From: Bdellovibrio sp. KM01
GTDB lineage: Bacteria; Bdellovibrionota; Bdellovibrionia; Bdellovibrionales; Bdellovibrionaceae
Reading direction: 5' to 3'
DNA length: 64,000 bases
Assembly: GCF_013752535.1 (NCBI RefSeq)
Contig: NZ_CP058348.1
Location: 1,116,001-1,180,000, forward strand
The translations under genes and the position numbers were made by a program. Of the stretch, positions 8,335 through 17,478 are shown piece after piece. How positions within the stretch are numbered: the first letter of the stretch is position 1; the number at the start of each line of letters is the position of its first letter. The notes beneath the pieces are model-generated. The model was given only the letters and a program-made list of their open reading frames with translations, was not told where the DNA came from and searched no databases.

Positions 8335-10572
8335 ATGTCGAACGCGAAACTTGCACTTGCAGTTTTAACGGTCCTTGGAATGTCTTTGAGTTTACAGGAA
8401 GAAGCTCACGCTGGTGGTGTAAAAGGCCACAAACACCATATCAAATGCGGTCACAAACCACCGAAGCCACCTAAACCGCCAAAGCCGCCGACGCCTCCAA
8501 AACCAACGACACCAACGCCGACTCCTTCTCCGACGCCTGTAACACCGGTGCCGACACCAACACCAAGTGTTCCAGCAAATCCGCAGCCAACACATCAGCC
8601 GTCGCCACAACCATCGGCAACGCCTGCGCCAACGGCAACTCCAAAATCGCAGCAACCTCCGGCAAAACCAGAGGAAAAACCAGCTGTGAAACCCGCGGAG
8701 CCGACAAAGGAGCCAGCTGAAGAGCCTGCAAAGGAACCAGCAAAAGAACAGCCAGCGCAAGCGGATAATCAGAACGATGAGCAAGAGCCAAATGAAGCGG
8801 CTCCAGCTCCAGAACGTCGTGATAACAAGCCGAAAAGAAAATTGAAGGCAAAATTGTTGCCAGCGTTTTTCTTGAACTTCGATTGGGGTACTCAGGTTGT
8901 CAATAAAACGGCATACAATCCACGTTTGGCAAAAGCCCTGACTTCCGCTGTTAAAGAAGATTTCAATGCAGCAAACGACACTTTGCTTTCTGGTGACTAT
9001 TCCGGGGGCTTTCAAGTGACGAAATATAAAAGTGTTGCTGCGGGTGTGGGCGTGAATTTGATGTTCTATTTTGAAAACGCCACGGGCCTGGCTCAATCTT
9101 TCTGGGGAAGCATTGGTTTGATTCCATTTGAAGGCCGCGACATGGTTTCCACGCGCAATGTAAGAACGCAATCAGAAGCCCGTAACTTTCCAGCATTGTC
9201 ATTGCCGATGAAGGCGTCTGACTTTAATGCATGGGCAGCGGGTGACAACGTCACTTATGCTTCCAATGGTGGAATTATCTTCTCGTCATCGATAGGCTTT
9301 GCTTCTGTCGGAGCAGGTCCAACTTACGTCGCACAAGGTACTTTCCAAACTTACGTTGAAAAGGTGGATAGCAAGAATGTTTACGTGCGCATCGATGATG
9401 TGAAGATCGATACTTTGCAAGCTCAGATGTCGGTTTCATTAGCGACGGTGAGCACATCGAAATTCAAAAGTGTCTCTGAAGGCATTTCTTATATGATCAA
9501 TGTCCAAGATCCTGTGGGTGCTAAAGCCTATAATGACCTGATCAAAGGAAACGTAGCTGGCGTACAAAAGTATGCGATGAACAATCCCCAAGGCCCGGTT
9601 GTGAAGTGGGAAAAAATCAACCAACGTCAAGTTGGTAAGCTGAACAACTTTTTCTTTGGTATTCCAATTTTGGCTTACAAAACTTGGTCTGCAGGAAAAA
9701 TCTTTGATATTTCCTCGACTCAAGCTTTCTATGATCAGACGAATTCCGACATTCAATACGGCATTTACTTGAAAGAAAAACGCAGCAAGCTGGGTGACAC
9801 TCATACGTCTATGACAGAAGCATTCTACGGAGCTGTCGTTAAAGTGAAAGACTTGAAAGAGCGCAGTGTGGAAAAAGCACTTTTTGGTCAATACACTTGG
9901 ACGGCTGATGATGAATCTTCCAGTCACAAAGACGTTCGCACTGCGATCAAAGAGCTGGTTAAAAAGACGGGTATGGCAAATGTCCTGATGGTGAATCTGC
10001 CGACGTTAACTGATTTGCAGTATGCGAAAGTGAACTTCACAGCGACTTTGGATGAAGCGCAGACTTTAAAAGTGATGCATAAGATATCTGGTATGTCTGA
10101 ATACCAATTCAAAGCTTTGGTGAATAAAAAAGCGGAAGAATACACACGCAACGCAGATGTTTGGGAGCTTTGCCGTAAGGACGAAGGCATGAGCAGCTGT
10201 GATATGCGTCTTAAGTGGAGTGCCAATGATGCCGCTGAAAAAATGTACTCTGCAGTAGGCGATATGGAAATGTATGTAAACCGTAATGACAGAGCTTTTG
10301 CAAACTCTTACGCGAATTTCGGTAAAGAGATGCTAAGAAGCCCGTTTCTATTTCAAACAATCTTAGACATTGCTGGTGCCGGTGTGGAAATGAACTATGC
10401 GATCAACAACACATTCATGTCTTCATATAACGTGAAGTATACGACAACAAATGTGCCTGGTCGCTACTATAAAGAGTTTGTGAAGCCAGTGATTTCTGAA
10501 GTGCCTGGTATCACTAAAGATGCAGTGAAAAATGGTTTGGCAACGCTGCCACCTCTAAAACCAGCTCTGTAA
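8335..10572 (+). CDS. Large exported protein with proline-rich linker, function unknown
   Basis: A 745-residue protein preceded by GGGAGAAG at good distance. Residues 1-27 form a signal peptide ending AHA|GG. Residues about 30-48 are His/Lys rich. Residues about 43-165 are a proline-rich linker of PKPP, PTPTP and KPAEP units passing into an acidic EEPAKEP stretch. The remaining about 570 residues are a globular region that I do not recognise, with mixed strands and helices and only two Cys (WELCRKDEGMSSC). The linker resembles those that span the periplasm or cell wall, so a surface or periplasm-spanning protein is plausible. It stands alone between rpe and a convergent NUDIX gene. Confidence 0.8.
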   Translation: MSNAKLALAVLTVLGMSLSLQEEAHAGGVKGHKHHIKCGHKPPKPPKPPKPPTPPKPTTPTPTPSPTPVTPVPTPTPSVPANPQPTHQPSPQPSATPAPTATPKSQQPPAKPEEKPAVKPAEPTKEPAEEPAKEPAKEQPAQADNQNDEQEPNEAAPAPERRDNKPKRKLKAKLLPAFFLNFDWGTQVVNKTAYNPRLAKALTSAVKEDFNAANDTLLSGDYSGGFQVTKYKSVAAGVGVNLMFYFENATGLAQSFWGSIGLIPFEGRDMVSTRNVRTQSEARNFPALSLPMKASDFNAWAAGDNVTYASNGGIIFSSSIGFASVGAGPTYVAQGTFQTYVEKVDSKNVYVRIDDVKIDTLQAQMSVSLATVSTSKFKSVSEGISYMINVQDPVGAKAYNDLIKGNVAGVQKYAMNNPQGPVVKWEKINQRQVGKLNNFFFGIPILAYKTWSAGKIFDISSTQAFYDQTNSDIQYGIYLKEKRSKLGDTHTSMTEAFYGAVVKVKDLKERSVEKALFGQYTWTADDESSSHKDVRTAIKELVKKTGMANVLMVNLPTLTDLQYAKVNFTATLDEAQTLKVMHKISGMSEYQFKALVNKKAEEYTRNADVWELCRKDEGMSSCDMRLKWSANDAAEKMYSAVGDMEMYVNRNDRAFANSYANFGKEMLRSPFLFQTILDIAGAGVEMNYAINNTFMSSYNVKYTTTNVPGRYYKEFVKPVISEVPGITKDAVKNGLATLPPLKPAL

Positions 10573-10577
10573 TACAA

Positions 10578-10593
10578 TAGGACCTGGCACCTA
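10578..10593. repeat. REP-like element, GGTGCCAGGTCC family, short copy
   Basis: TAGGACCTGGCACCTA, 16 bp, starting TAGG and ending CCTA. Its last three bases are the stop codon (TAG on the minus strand) of the NUDIX gene. It matches the arms of the long hairpin at 35229-35283. Confidence 0.65.
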
Positions 10594-11100
10594 AAGGGGT
10601 AAATCTCGGGGCGGAATTTTTCCGTCCTCCAGATACACCATCATGTAATTTTCAGAAACGGCCTTCAGGGCACTAGCAACCCGGCGAGAAATCGCCGGGA
10701 CTAACATGGAATAAGCCACGTTGATATCGACGAACTTGAAATTCTTAATATCCATCATCGAGACAACGACATTTTGTGCCTGTTTTTCGCTTAAATCGAT
10801 CGTTCCAAATAGAAAGCTTAGGTATTCGCCTTTGACGTCTTTGTTCGAGATGTAGTCGATCGCCAGGACATGGGTCGGGGTGATGTTAATTCCCAGATTT
10901 TCACGAACCTCTCGCATTAGTCCATCCATTGGGGATTCCTCGGCCTCAACCGTGCCACCAGGCAAGATCCATCCTGCAGAATAGCTTGGCTGAACTAAAA
11001 GCAGCTGGTTTTTATAAAATATCAGGGCACAGGTGCTAACGCGTTTGCCGGGGAGTGATTCATAATATTCTTTGTCGTCTCTAAAGGCGGGTCTAGCCAT
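10591..11100 (-). CDS. NUDIX hydrolase with one altered NUDIX-box residue
   Basis: A 169-residue cytoplasmic protein. NUDIX enzymes hydrolyse nucleoside diphosphates linked to another moiety, using a metal held by the motif Gx5Ex7REUxEExGU. Here the box runs from GTVEAEE to REVRENLGI, so the second Glu of the EE pair is Asn; this may weaken metal binding. The GWILPGG entry to the box is typical. ATG 11098-11100 has GGAGACC 4-8 bp upstream; a longer frame running up to 11331 is unlikely because it would cover the divergent barrel gene's start. The substrate is unknown. Its stop codon comes from the repeat at 10578-10593. Confidence 0.85.
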   Translation of the reverse strand: MARPAFRDDKEYYESLPGKRVSTCALIFYKNQLLLVQPSYSAGWILPGGTVEAEESPMDGLMREVRENLGINITPTHVLAIDYISNKDVKGEYLSFLFGTIDLSEKQAQNVVVSMMDIKNFKFVDINVAYSMLVPAISRRVASALKAVSENYMMVYLEDGKIPPRDLPL

Positions 11101-11182
11101 AGTGGTCTCCTTGACCTCGAGCTCAGGTGCTTCCAGAATTGTAGAGCAAGTAGTTTTATTTTTGTTGTTACAAAAGGAGAAG

Positions 11183-11734
11183 ATGATGAAAAAAATGTGG
11201 CTCGTTCTGGCTTTGTTCTTGGGACTATCGGGCACAGCGCACGCTGGCGTTATGATTGAACCATATTTGGGCTTTGAGATGGGAAAATTCACCGACAACA
11301 ATCCAGATGCAAAAACAGAGTTGGTAAACATGGGAGCACGTCTTGCTTGGACTACTCCAGTGATGTTGTGGCTTGGTTTGGATTACAACTTGGGTGTTAG
11401 TGGTAACTACAAACCGGATTCAGGTTCCAACGAAACAATGAAGCGTAATACTTTGTTCGCAGTGGCGGGGATCGACCTTCCGATTTTGTTAAGAGGTTGG
11501 GTTGGTTACGGTGTAACGAGTGAATTGAAAATGGATGGCGGCTCTAACGCGAAATACACGGGCAACCCGATCAAAATTGGTGTCGGTTTCACAGCTCTTC
11601 CGTTCATTTCTTTGAACCTTGAATATATCAACGAAAATATCAACAAAGTTGAAACTGATAGTGGCACAGACAACAGCCCAGACAACAAAGCAAGCTCTTA
11701 TATGTTGTCAGTTTCTTTGCCTCTTAACTTCTAA
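11183..11734 (+). CDS. Small outer-membrane beta-barrel protein
   Basis: A 183-residue protein. Residues 1-23 form a signal peptide (LSGTAHA|GVM). The mature part alternates polar and aromatic or aliphatic residues in strands such as IEPYLGFEMGKF, LFAVAGIDLPIL and ISLNLEYINENI, and ends in LSVSLPLNF with a terminal Phe, the usual BAM recognition signal. This supports an eight-strand-type barrel like OmpA or OmpW, but the exact family is not clear. ATG 11183 or 11186 follows AAAAGGAGA. Divergent from the NUDIX gene across an 82 bp gap. Confidence 0.8.
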   Translation: MMKKMWLVLALFLGLSGTAHAGVMIEPYLGFEMGKFTDNNPDAKTELVNMGARLAWTTPVMLWLGLDYNLGVSGNYKPDSGSNETMKRNTLFAVAGIDLPILLRGWVGYGVTSELKMDGGSNAKYTGNPIKIGVGFTALPFISLNLEYINENINKVETDSGTDNSPDNKASSYMLSVSLPLNF

Positions 11735-11757
11735 TTTTGATCTCACAATTTGAGAGA

Positions 11758-11787
11758 AAAAAAGCCGGTTCATAGCCGGCTTTTTTA
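11758..11787 (+). terminator. Hairpin terminator after the barrel protein gene
   Basis: AAAGCCGG and CCGGCTTT form the stem around a 7-base loop, followed by a T-run. Confidence 0.85.
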
Positions 11788-11854
11788 TTTGATTGGGCGG
11801 AGCGTTATCGGTAAAGTCGGGCCTCGTTTTAAGAATGAACCCGAAAGGCCCTCC

Positions 11855-13396
11855 ATGCAACTTACCGGTGAAAACATCACTATTGAAAACCTCTATAAAG
11901 CCGCGCACACACCCTCCATGAAAGTGGAGTTGGCGGACTCAGCCCGTGCTGCGATGAAAAAGTCCCGTGACTACATTGAAGGCCGCATTTCGGGTGGCGA
12001 AGTGATGTATGGCGTGAACACAGGTTTTGGTGCCTTTTCTTCGGTTCGTATTTCTGATTCTGAAATCGAACAACTGCAAAGAAACTTGATCCGTTCTCAC
12101 TCCATGGGGATCGGTGCCCCTTTCACAAAAACTGAAACACGCGCGATGATGATCTTGCGTGCGAATGCTTTGGCTAAAGGTCACAGCGGTATTCGTCCGA
12201 CGGTGGTCGATAAAATTTTGGAATTTTTGAATAACGACATCATCCCGGTTGTGCCTTCTCAAGGTTCTGTGGGTGCATCAGGTGACTTAGCACCACTTTC
12301 TCACTTGGCACTGACGATCATCGGTGAAGGTGAGGCTTGGGGAGCTGACGGCAAACCAGTTCACGTTAAAGAACTTTTGGAAAAGAAAAAAATCACAGCT
12401 CTTGAATTGAAAGCCAAAGAAGGTCTTTCGATGATCAATGGTTGTCAGGTGATGACGTCCATCGGTTTGCTTTCTTTGTGGGAAGCCCGTCGCTTGTTGT
12501 GGATCGCAGATCTTGCCGGAGCCATGACTCTTGAAGGTATGAGAGGTTCCAGAAAACCTTTCGATCCGTTGATTCAAGCCAGCCGTCCTCACGCCGGCGA
12601 AGGTAAAACAGGTCGCAATCTTATCAAACTTATGGGTGAGTCGAGCGAAATCGGCGACAGCCATTTGCATGAACACCAAGATCACCGCGTTCAGGATGCT
12701 TACTCTCTTCGTTGCATGCCTGCGGTTCACGGTGCTGCGAAAGATGGTATCCGTCACGCTGTTAAAGTTTTGGAAATCGAAGCGAACTCTTCCACTGACA
12801 ATCCGTTGGTATTCGCTGATGCGAACAAAGTTCTTTCTTGCGGTAACTTTCACGGGATGCCAGTGGCACACGCGATGGATTTCGCGGGTATCGTGATTTC
12901 TTCTCAAGCCAGCATTTCTGAGTGCCGAATTTCTAAATTGATTTCGACACAAATGAGCGACCTTCCTCCATTCTTGACACCAAACGGTGGTTTGAACTCA
13001 GGTCACATGATCGTACAAGTGGCAGCAGCTTCTTTGGTGAGCGAAAACAAAGTTTTGGCACATCCGGCGTCTGTGGATTCCATTCCGACTTCTGCAGAAA
13101 AAGAAGACCACGTTTCCATGGGAACCATTGCAGCAAGAAAATTTGCACAAATCCTAAGAAACGCAGAACATGTGGTAGCAATGGAATTGCTTTCCGGTGC
13201 GCAAGCGATTGATTTGATTGCGCCATTGAAACCATCCGCAGCGGTTAAAGCTGTGCATGATCACATCAGAAAAACAGTTCCGTTCGCCAAAGAAGACCGT
13301 ATCTTCCACAAAGACGTCGAAGCCATCAAAGCAATGATGATCTCTGGGGAGTTGATGAACGTTGTCGAAAAAACAGTGGGTGAACTGGAGTGGTAA
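11855..13396 (+). CDS. hutH: Histidine ammonia-lyase
   Basis: A 513-residue enzyme, normal for the family, that deaminates L-histidine to trans-urocanate as the first step of histidine use. The Ala141-Ser142-Gly143 triplet that cyclises to the MIO electrophile is present in GSVGASGDLAPLSH. Also seen are YGVNTGFG (about 52-59), NGCQVMTS and QDAYSLRCMPAVHGA. I chose ATG 11855; the frame is open 105 bp further up, but that part holds the preceding terminator. hutU and hutI are in this window but not adjacent, so hutH appears to be its own transcription unit, closed by the terminator at 13426. Confidence 0.96.
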   Translation: MQLTGENITIENLYKAAHTPSMKVELADSARAAMKKSRDYIEGRISGGEVMYGVNTGFGAFSSVRISDSEIEQLQRNLIRSHSMGIGAPFTKTETRAMMILRANALAKGHSGIRPTVVDKILEFLNNDIIPVVPSQGSVGASGDLAPLSHLALTIIGEGEAWGADGKPVHVKELLEKKKITALELKAKEGLSMINGCQVMTSIGLLSLWEARRLLWIADLAGAMTLEGMRGSRKPFDPLIQASRPHAGEGKTGRNLIKLMGESSEIGDSHLHEHQDHRVQDAYSLRCMPAVHGAAKDGIRHAVKVLEIEANSSTDNPLVFADANKVLSCGNFHGMPVAHAMDFAGIVISSQASISECRISKLISTQMSDLPPFLTPNGGLNSGHMIVQVAAASLVSENKVLAHPASVDSIPTSAEKEDHVSMGTIAARKFAQILRNAEHVVAMELLSGAQAIDLIAPLKPSAAVKAVHDHIRKTVPFAKEDRIFHKDVEAIKAMMISGELMNVVEKTVGELEW

Positions 13397-13425
13397 TCTG
13401 ACCGCGCCAAGCTCGATGAATTAGG

Positions 13426-13460
13426 AAAAGCCTGTCGATGAATTTGACAGGCTTTTTTTA
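13426..13460 (+). terminator. Hairpin terminator after hutH
   Basis: AAAAGCCTGTC and GACAGGCTTTT pair around a 9-base loop, followed by T-rich sequence. Confidence 0.9.
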
Positions 13461-13620
13461 TTTTCCCTCTCTCAAGATTCCTTCCGTGTCTCCGTCTGAT
13501 ACAGCTCCAAAGTATCTCGGTAATCTGGGCATTGAATCATCATTTAGTCTCTGGGGAACAGATCTATTTTGCCTGCAGAGATACCGATATCAGTTACAAT
13601 AGATATTCGGGGGATAAAAG

Positions 13621-14694
13621 ATGAAGGCACAATCAAAAATCGGGGTTGGATTAACAACTCTGCTCCTTTTATCTACGGGTTGCGCACCTTCAGGAAATTC
13701 CTGGCAAGCAGACTATGCATCCACTTCAGAAGAGTCTGGACAAGAGGTAAAACCAACGCCGACACCTTCGCCATCTCCATCTCCATCTCCATCTCCTTCT
13801 CCTTCTCCTTCTCCTTCTCCTTCTCCTTCAGTGACACCTAAACCTACAGTAACGCCATCTCCATCTCCGACCGTAACACCGTCTCCGTCTCCAACAGTTA
13901 CGCCGTCACCTACGGTAAGTCCATCGCCATCTCCGACTGTCACTCCATCACCGACGGCGCCAGCGCAAACTATTACGGATATAGTGAATAGTCAGATGGC
14001 GACCTCTCACGAAGCCAAAATTCCTGATATTCGTTACGAATGGCAAAAGAAACCGGAAATTATCATGCAGTCGCCTGCGGCTGCAGATATTCCAAGTTGG
14101 TTTCCTTACACGAAGCCCGCATGGTGTACACTGCTCAATTCCTGGATGCAGGTTTATGAAGCCGAAGGCAATACTGCGACCAACACTCGTGTGCAATACC
14201 GCAATATGAAGATCTATATTCTTTCGGAAGCGACTCGCAAATGGAGCCTTTTGGTGACGGATGCAGCTCCCGATACCGACACGTGGAAATATCCATTTGA
14301 TTTTGCTTCGTCGGGCGGAACGCGAGCTGAAACAACTGGCGGAGTTTCGTTTAAACCGAAGTATCCGCAATTTGCACACGGCTATGGATCGCAAAACACG
14401 ATCCAGCCTCAAGACGTGCGTGCGGTCTTTGTTACCATGGATACGCGTTTGGTTTTGGATAAGGCGACAGGCACAGATGATCGCGCTTCTGCACGCTACT
14501 TGGTGAACGTGGGGGCTGATTATTGGCCCAATGCTCAGGCCGTGAATACATCCTGGTCTTATGCGCCAGGCGTGGGGCAGGGTCGATTTATTCTAGCGAC
14601 TCCCGAATGGAGAAAGGCAACTATGATCGTGCCTAACGGCCGATATGGTTCATCCATGCAGGAGATGATCTCCAATCCACCGCCACTGGATTAA
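13621..14694 (+). CDS. Exported lipoprotein with PSPSP-repeat linker
   Basis: A 357-residue protein. The N-terminus is a lipoprotein signal with lipobox LSTGC (Cys21). Residues about 42-116 are a Pro/Ser/Thr linker built from PSP and PTVTPSP units. The C-terminal domain (about 118-357) is not one I recognise; it has Trp-rich strands such as [18 protein letters not shown] and [14 protein letters not shown]. The linker is encoded by tandem hexamers (13774-13838), which can change linker length without shifting frame. The start ATG 13621 follows GGGGGATAAAAG. Probably displayed on the outer membrane through its lipid anchor. Confidence 0.82.
   Translation: MKAQSKIGVGLTTLLLLSTGCAPSGNSWQADYASTSEESGQEVKPTPTPSPSPSPSPSPSPSPSPSPSPSVTPKPTVTPSPSPTVTPSPSPTVTPSPTVSPSPSPTVTPSPTAPAQTITDIVNSQMATSHEAKIPDIRYEWQKKPEIIMQSPAAADIPSWFPYTKPAWCTLLNSWMQVYEAEGNTATNTRVQYRNMKIYILSEATRKWSLLVTDAAPDTDTWKYPFDFASSGGTRAETTGGVSFKPKYPQFAHGYGSQNTIQPQDVRAVFVTMDTRLVLDKATGTDDRASARYLVNVGADYWPNAQAVNTSWSYAPGVGQGRFILATPEWRKATMIVPNGRYGSSMQEMISNPPPLD
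13774..13838 (+). repeat. In-frame tandem hexamer repeats
   Basis: Successive CCATCT units followed by CCTTCT units encode Pro-Ser dipeptides inside the lipoprotein gene. A unit of 6 bp keeps the frame, so slippage would change linker length only. Confidence 0.85.
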
Positions 14695-14827
14695 TAATTT
14701 AAATCCCCAAATAAGAAGCGCTGCAGAACCTGATCAGGGTTTTGCTGTGCTTTTGCAGAAAATCGATAGCTTCTTTTGATTCCCTCACAAAGATGGTGCT
14801 AGATTGGCGGCATCTAGAGGAGTTGAT

Positions 14828-15211
14828 ATGAAAGCATTGACGGTGTTGATTCTTACAAGTTTCTTGGTGGTTCCAGCGTTTGCGAAAAAAACGATTTGGG
14901 TGACGGGAACTGGTAGTGCTTCTGGTTCTTGCAAAGGTGGAGATTCTTTCTGCCCGCGCAACCTTCAATCGCGCGCAGAAACTACTGCGAAAAACAATGC
15001 GAGTTCAACTTGCACGATCAAAGGTGGAGTAACGATGGGTATTCCATCTTGTTCCGCTCATTGCTCACCGGGATATATTTCCCCAGGCAACAGCGCATGG
15101 GTTAGCTGCAATGCCAGCTGCCGTGTAAGCTGCCGAGTGGACGACAACGTTCCAGGCTTCGGTTTGCAACCAAATGGTTTCTTCGAAGGCTCCGACGACG
15201 AGATTTACTAA
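14828..15211 (+). CDS. Small exported cysteine-rich protein
   Basis: A 127-residue protein with a signal peptide (about 1-19, VPAFA|KK) and ten cysteines in the mature part, including CSAHC, CNASC and CRVSC spacings. Ten cysteines in about 108 residues suggest five disulfides and a periplasmic or released protein; no known toxin or inhibitor family could be assigned. ATG 14828 has GAGGAGTTGAT just upstream. The acidic tail EGSDDEIY is notable. It is flanked by a lipoprotein gene and the tailspike-like gene, both also exported. Confidence 0.75.
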   Translation: MKALTVLILTSFLVVPAFAKKTIWVTGTGSASGSCKGGDSFCPRNLQSRAETTAKNNASSTCTIKGGVTMGIPSCSAHCSPGYISPGNSAWVSCNASCRVSCRVDDNVPGFGLQPNGFFEGSDDEIY

Positions 15212-15599
15212 ATTTAGATTTCCGATCGCTCGGGGAATGCTAATTCTATACATGCACTTGTTTCTATCCAAAGCCTGTCCCTAAAAAGACGGGCTTTGTC
15301 GCGTTTATAGGCAGTCCTGCGGCGATAATCCACGTACGAAATTGAATCATGCCAGACCTGGAAAATGAAATAGTGTCCTCTGAAATTAGCGGCGGAAAAA
15401 TTTGGATTCGGTCGTGAGGAGCTGTTTAAATCGCCGTCATTTAGTTTTACAAAATAATTGAGTTTCTGCTCTCGTTTGCTCCAGGAGATTACGACGACCC
15501 GCTATTGACGCTTTGGAGGCCACAGCCGGATCCTAATAACATCTTGAACAGAAAATCTGGGGCTGATCTCTGCAGCTTCAATTAACATAAGGATGATTC
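15212..15599. other. Non-coding stretch of 388 bp
   Basis: No convincing reading frame. It holds a hairpin at 15270-15297 (AAAGCCTGTC pairing with GACGGGCTTT) that could end the Cys-rich gene, although no T-run follows. No promoter stands out; AAGGATG at 15588-15594 is the ribosome binding site of the next gene. Confidence 0.6.
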
Positions 15600-17432
15600 A
15601 TGCAAAGAAGACAAGTCTTGCAATCCGTGGGTAGCTCTTTGGTCACTGCTCTGTCACTCGCTACTATTTCCAGAACTGCCGAAGCAGCTGTTTTGCCAGC
15701 AAGTTTGGCTCAGGGAGAACTCGGGTCTGTAGCAGAGCTGCGTACGACACGCCCTTCAGCTAATGGCGCAAAGATGATAGTAAGAAGCTACCATTCTGGG
15801 CTTAATGTTGGTGGTGGCGACTTTGTCGGTTACTTGTCAAGTGGAACAGATGATGGCGGGACTGTCTTTGCTGGCAGTGGTTTTTATTGGCGTCGCGTGA
15901 TCAATGATCCCAACAATCTGACGGTGTTTGATTTTGGTGCAAAGGCCGACGGTAAAACTGATGCATTATCAGCGGTCAGAGCGATGTTTGATTGGTCAAA
16001 AGCTAACTATCCGACACTTGGCATTCAGTTTCCTGCGGGCACGTTTTTTATGTCTGGTTTTAATTTTGGAGCAGCAGAAATACCATTCTTCCGTATGGCG
16101 GGAGCGAACGTAAATTTCGGTTATTTCGCGGGGACAACGTTGCTCTCGGATGGAGCTACGAGTTCTTTGATTAAAGTAAATGCGCGCAGGGTAGAGCTTT
16201 CAAATCTGGTCTTCAAGGGACAGGCTGATACAAAACCAAATTACCAAGGCTTCTTTGATAATATTTGTACTGGCGGGCAGTTTTTCCGAGGGTCTTGTTT
16301 GCGCTTTGATAAAGTTGGGGGCGCTTCTATAAGTCTTATGGATACACTAGATTGCAAAATTGACCAATTTTACGCAAGTGCCTGTCAAAATGATGTGATC
16401 AGAGCCCGTTGGTCAGGGCGAGCAGCCGGAAATTGGGATCACAGCACTGCGATTGAACTTTCCAATTTCAATTTGCAAAATTGTAAAAGCGGAAAGGTTT
16501 TAAACTTACCACGCTGTACTCAGTCGCTTATTTATAATGGATGGATCGAGCACTGTACTAATCCAGGAGATATCTCCAACGGACAATGGATTCTTGATGC
16601 ATTCAGTATTGAAGACTGTGAGAATCCGTTGAACGCGCGTTGGTCGCGCTTGAATTCGCGTCAGATTAATTTGCAATCTGGAAGCAGTATTGACAATACG
16701 ATGCAGGGCACTGACCCTAGCCGCTGGTTGAGTGCTTGGGAGATGGGTTCCTCGAGAGTGGAGTCCTTTGGTGCCGCTTTCGACGGCAGTCTGAAATACA
16801 ACTTCCTTACTTCACGTTTTAGATTGAGCAACGATACCGGTCAGGCGACTTGGTTTGAGTTAGGGAATTTCTTTACGCCTAACATGGGAGATAGTTGGGA
16901 AATTGAACTATTTGGTCAAACACAGTACGGCAACGGTAGTGATACTCAGGCACTCATGAATCCGGTGAATGGAAAAACCACCGGCGGGCGCGCTATCATT
17001 CATATGCAACACAAAACGGATAAGTTGGCGGAGGCCAGTTGGTCAGCGGAAGGAAACTCGCCCGTGCTGGAAGTGCGAATTTTGCCCCGCTCCGCCACAG
17101 ATGCCAAAGTATACGTGAAGATTGCTAACTGGACGCCGGTAGTTATGGTGGTAATGAAAACCAACGGTAAGGATCGCTTTATGGCGGGGCAATGCGTACG
17201 CTTTGACGCCACCATGACAGCTACAACTCCTCCGAGTGGCAATATAGTAGCTCCTCAGCGTTTTAGTTTGCACAATGGAAAAGCCGGAATCGGTGGTAAT
17301 GAGAACGGAGATTTGTTGATGGCGTCGCGGGTTCTAACTGCTTCGCAGGTCGACACTAGCAAAGCCAAAGGCTACTTGTCGGTGGTGATCAATGGTGAAC
17401 AAGTTGCCATTCCTTATTTTGATGTAAAGTAA
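15600..17432 (+). CDS. Tat-exported, phage-tailspike-like right-handed beta-helix protein
   Basis: A 610-residue protein. The N-terminus MQRRQVLQSVGSSL is a plausible twin-arginine signal ending near AEA. Residues about 40-100 (GSVAELR, then the D-x-GGT-V-F segment, then FYWRRV) resemble the module seen just before the catalytic helix in many phage tailspikes. It is followed by VFDFGAKADGKTDA, the start signature of the pectate-lyase-3 beta-helix family. Short repeated strands of about 20-25 residues with N-rich turns run to about residue 370, with a jellyroll-like C-terminal half. Such proteins bind or cut polysaccharides; no catalytic residues can be assigned by eye. It is a single gene without phage neighbours. 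Confidence 0.75.
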   Translation: MQRRQVLQSVGSSLVTALSLATISRTAEAAVLPASLAQGELGSVAELRTTRPSANGAKMIVRSYHSGLNVGGGDFVGYLSSGTDDGGTVFAGSGFYWRRVINDPNNLTVFDFGAKADGKTDALSAVRAMFDWSKANYPTLGIQFPAGTFFMSGFNFGAAEIPFFRMAGANVNFGYFAGTTLLSDGATSSLIKVNARRVELSNLVFKGQADTKPNYQGFFDNICTGGQFFRGSCLRFDKVGGASISLMDTLDCKIDQFYASACQNDVIRARWSGRAAGNWDHSTAIELSNFNLQNCKSGKVLNLPRCTQSLIYNGWIEHCTNPGDISNGQWILDAFSIEDCENPLNARWSRLNSRQINLQSGSSIDNTMQGTDPSRWLSAWEMGSSRVESFGAAFDGSLKYNFLTSRFRLSNDTGQATWFELGNFFTPNMGDSWEIELFGQTQYGNGSDTQALMNPVNGKTTGGRAIIHMQHKTDKLAEASWSAEGNSPVLEVRILPRSATDAKVYVKIANWTPVVMVVMKTNGKDRFMAGQCVRFDATMTATTPPSGNIVAPQRFSLHNGKAGIGGNENGDLLMASRVLTASQVDTSKAKGYLSVVINGEQVAIPYFDVK

Positions 17433-17450
17433 AATTCTTGTTTCCAATCC

Positions 17451-17478
17451 AAAGCCTGATCAGAAATGATCAGGCTTT
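17451..17478. terminator. Hairpin terminator shared by convergent genes
   Basis: AAAGCCTGATCA and TGATCAGGCTTT form a 12 bp perfect stem with a GAAA loop. The stop codon of the minus-strand DTW gene (17460-17462) lies inside the stem. Confidence 0.8.

Noticed and set aside
8392-9171. Long minus-strand frame rich in Arg and Trp opposite the proline-rich gene
   Set aside because: It is the antisense of Pro codons (CCN read as NGG), has no ribosome binding site and overlaps a gene with a clear signal peptide.
11072-11182. Longer start for the barrel protein
   Set aside because: The upstream in-frame part lies opposite the NUDIX gene start and would hide the signal peptide; GGAG is placed for ATG 11183.
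13713-13943. Minus-strand frame encoding GDGDG and GEGEG repeats
   Set aside because: It is the reverse of the PSPSP hexamer repeats; no start signal and no other support.
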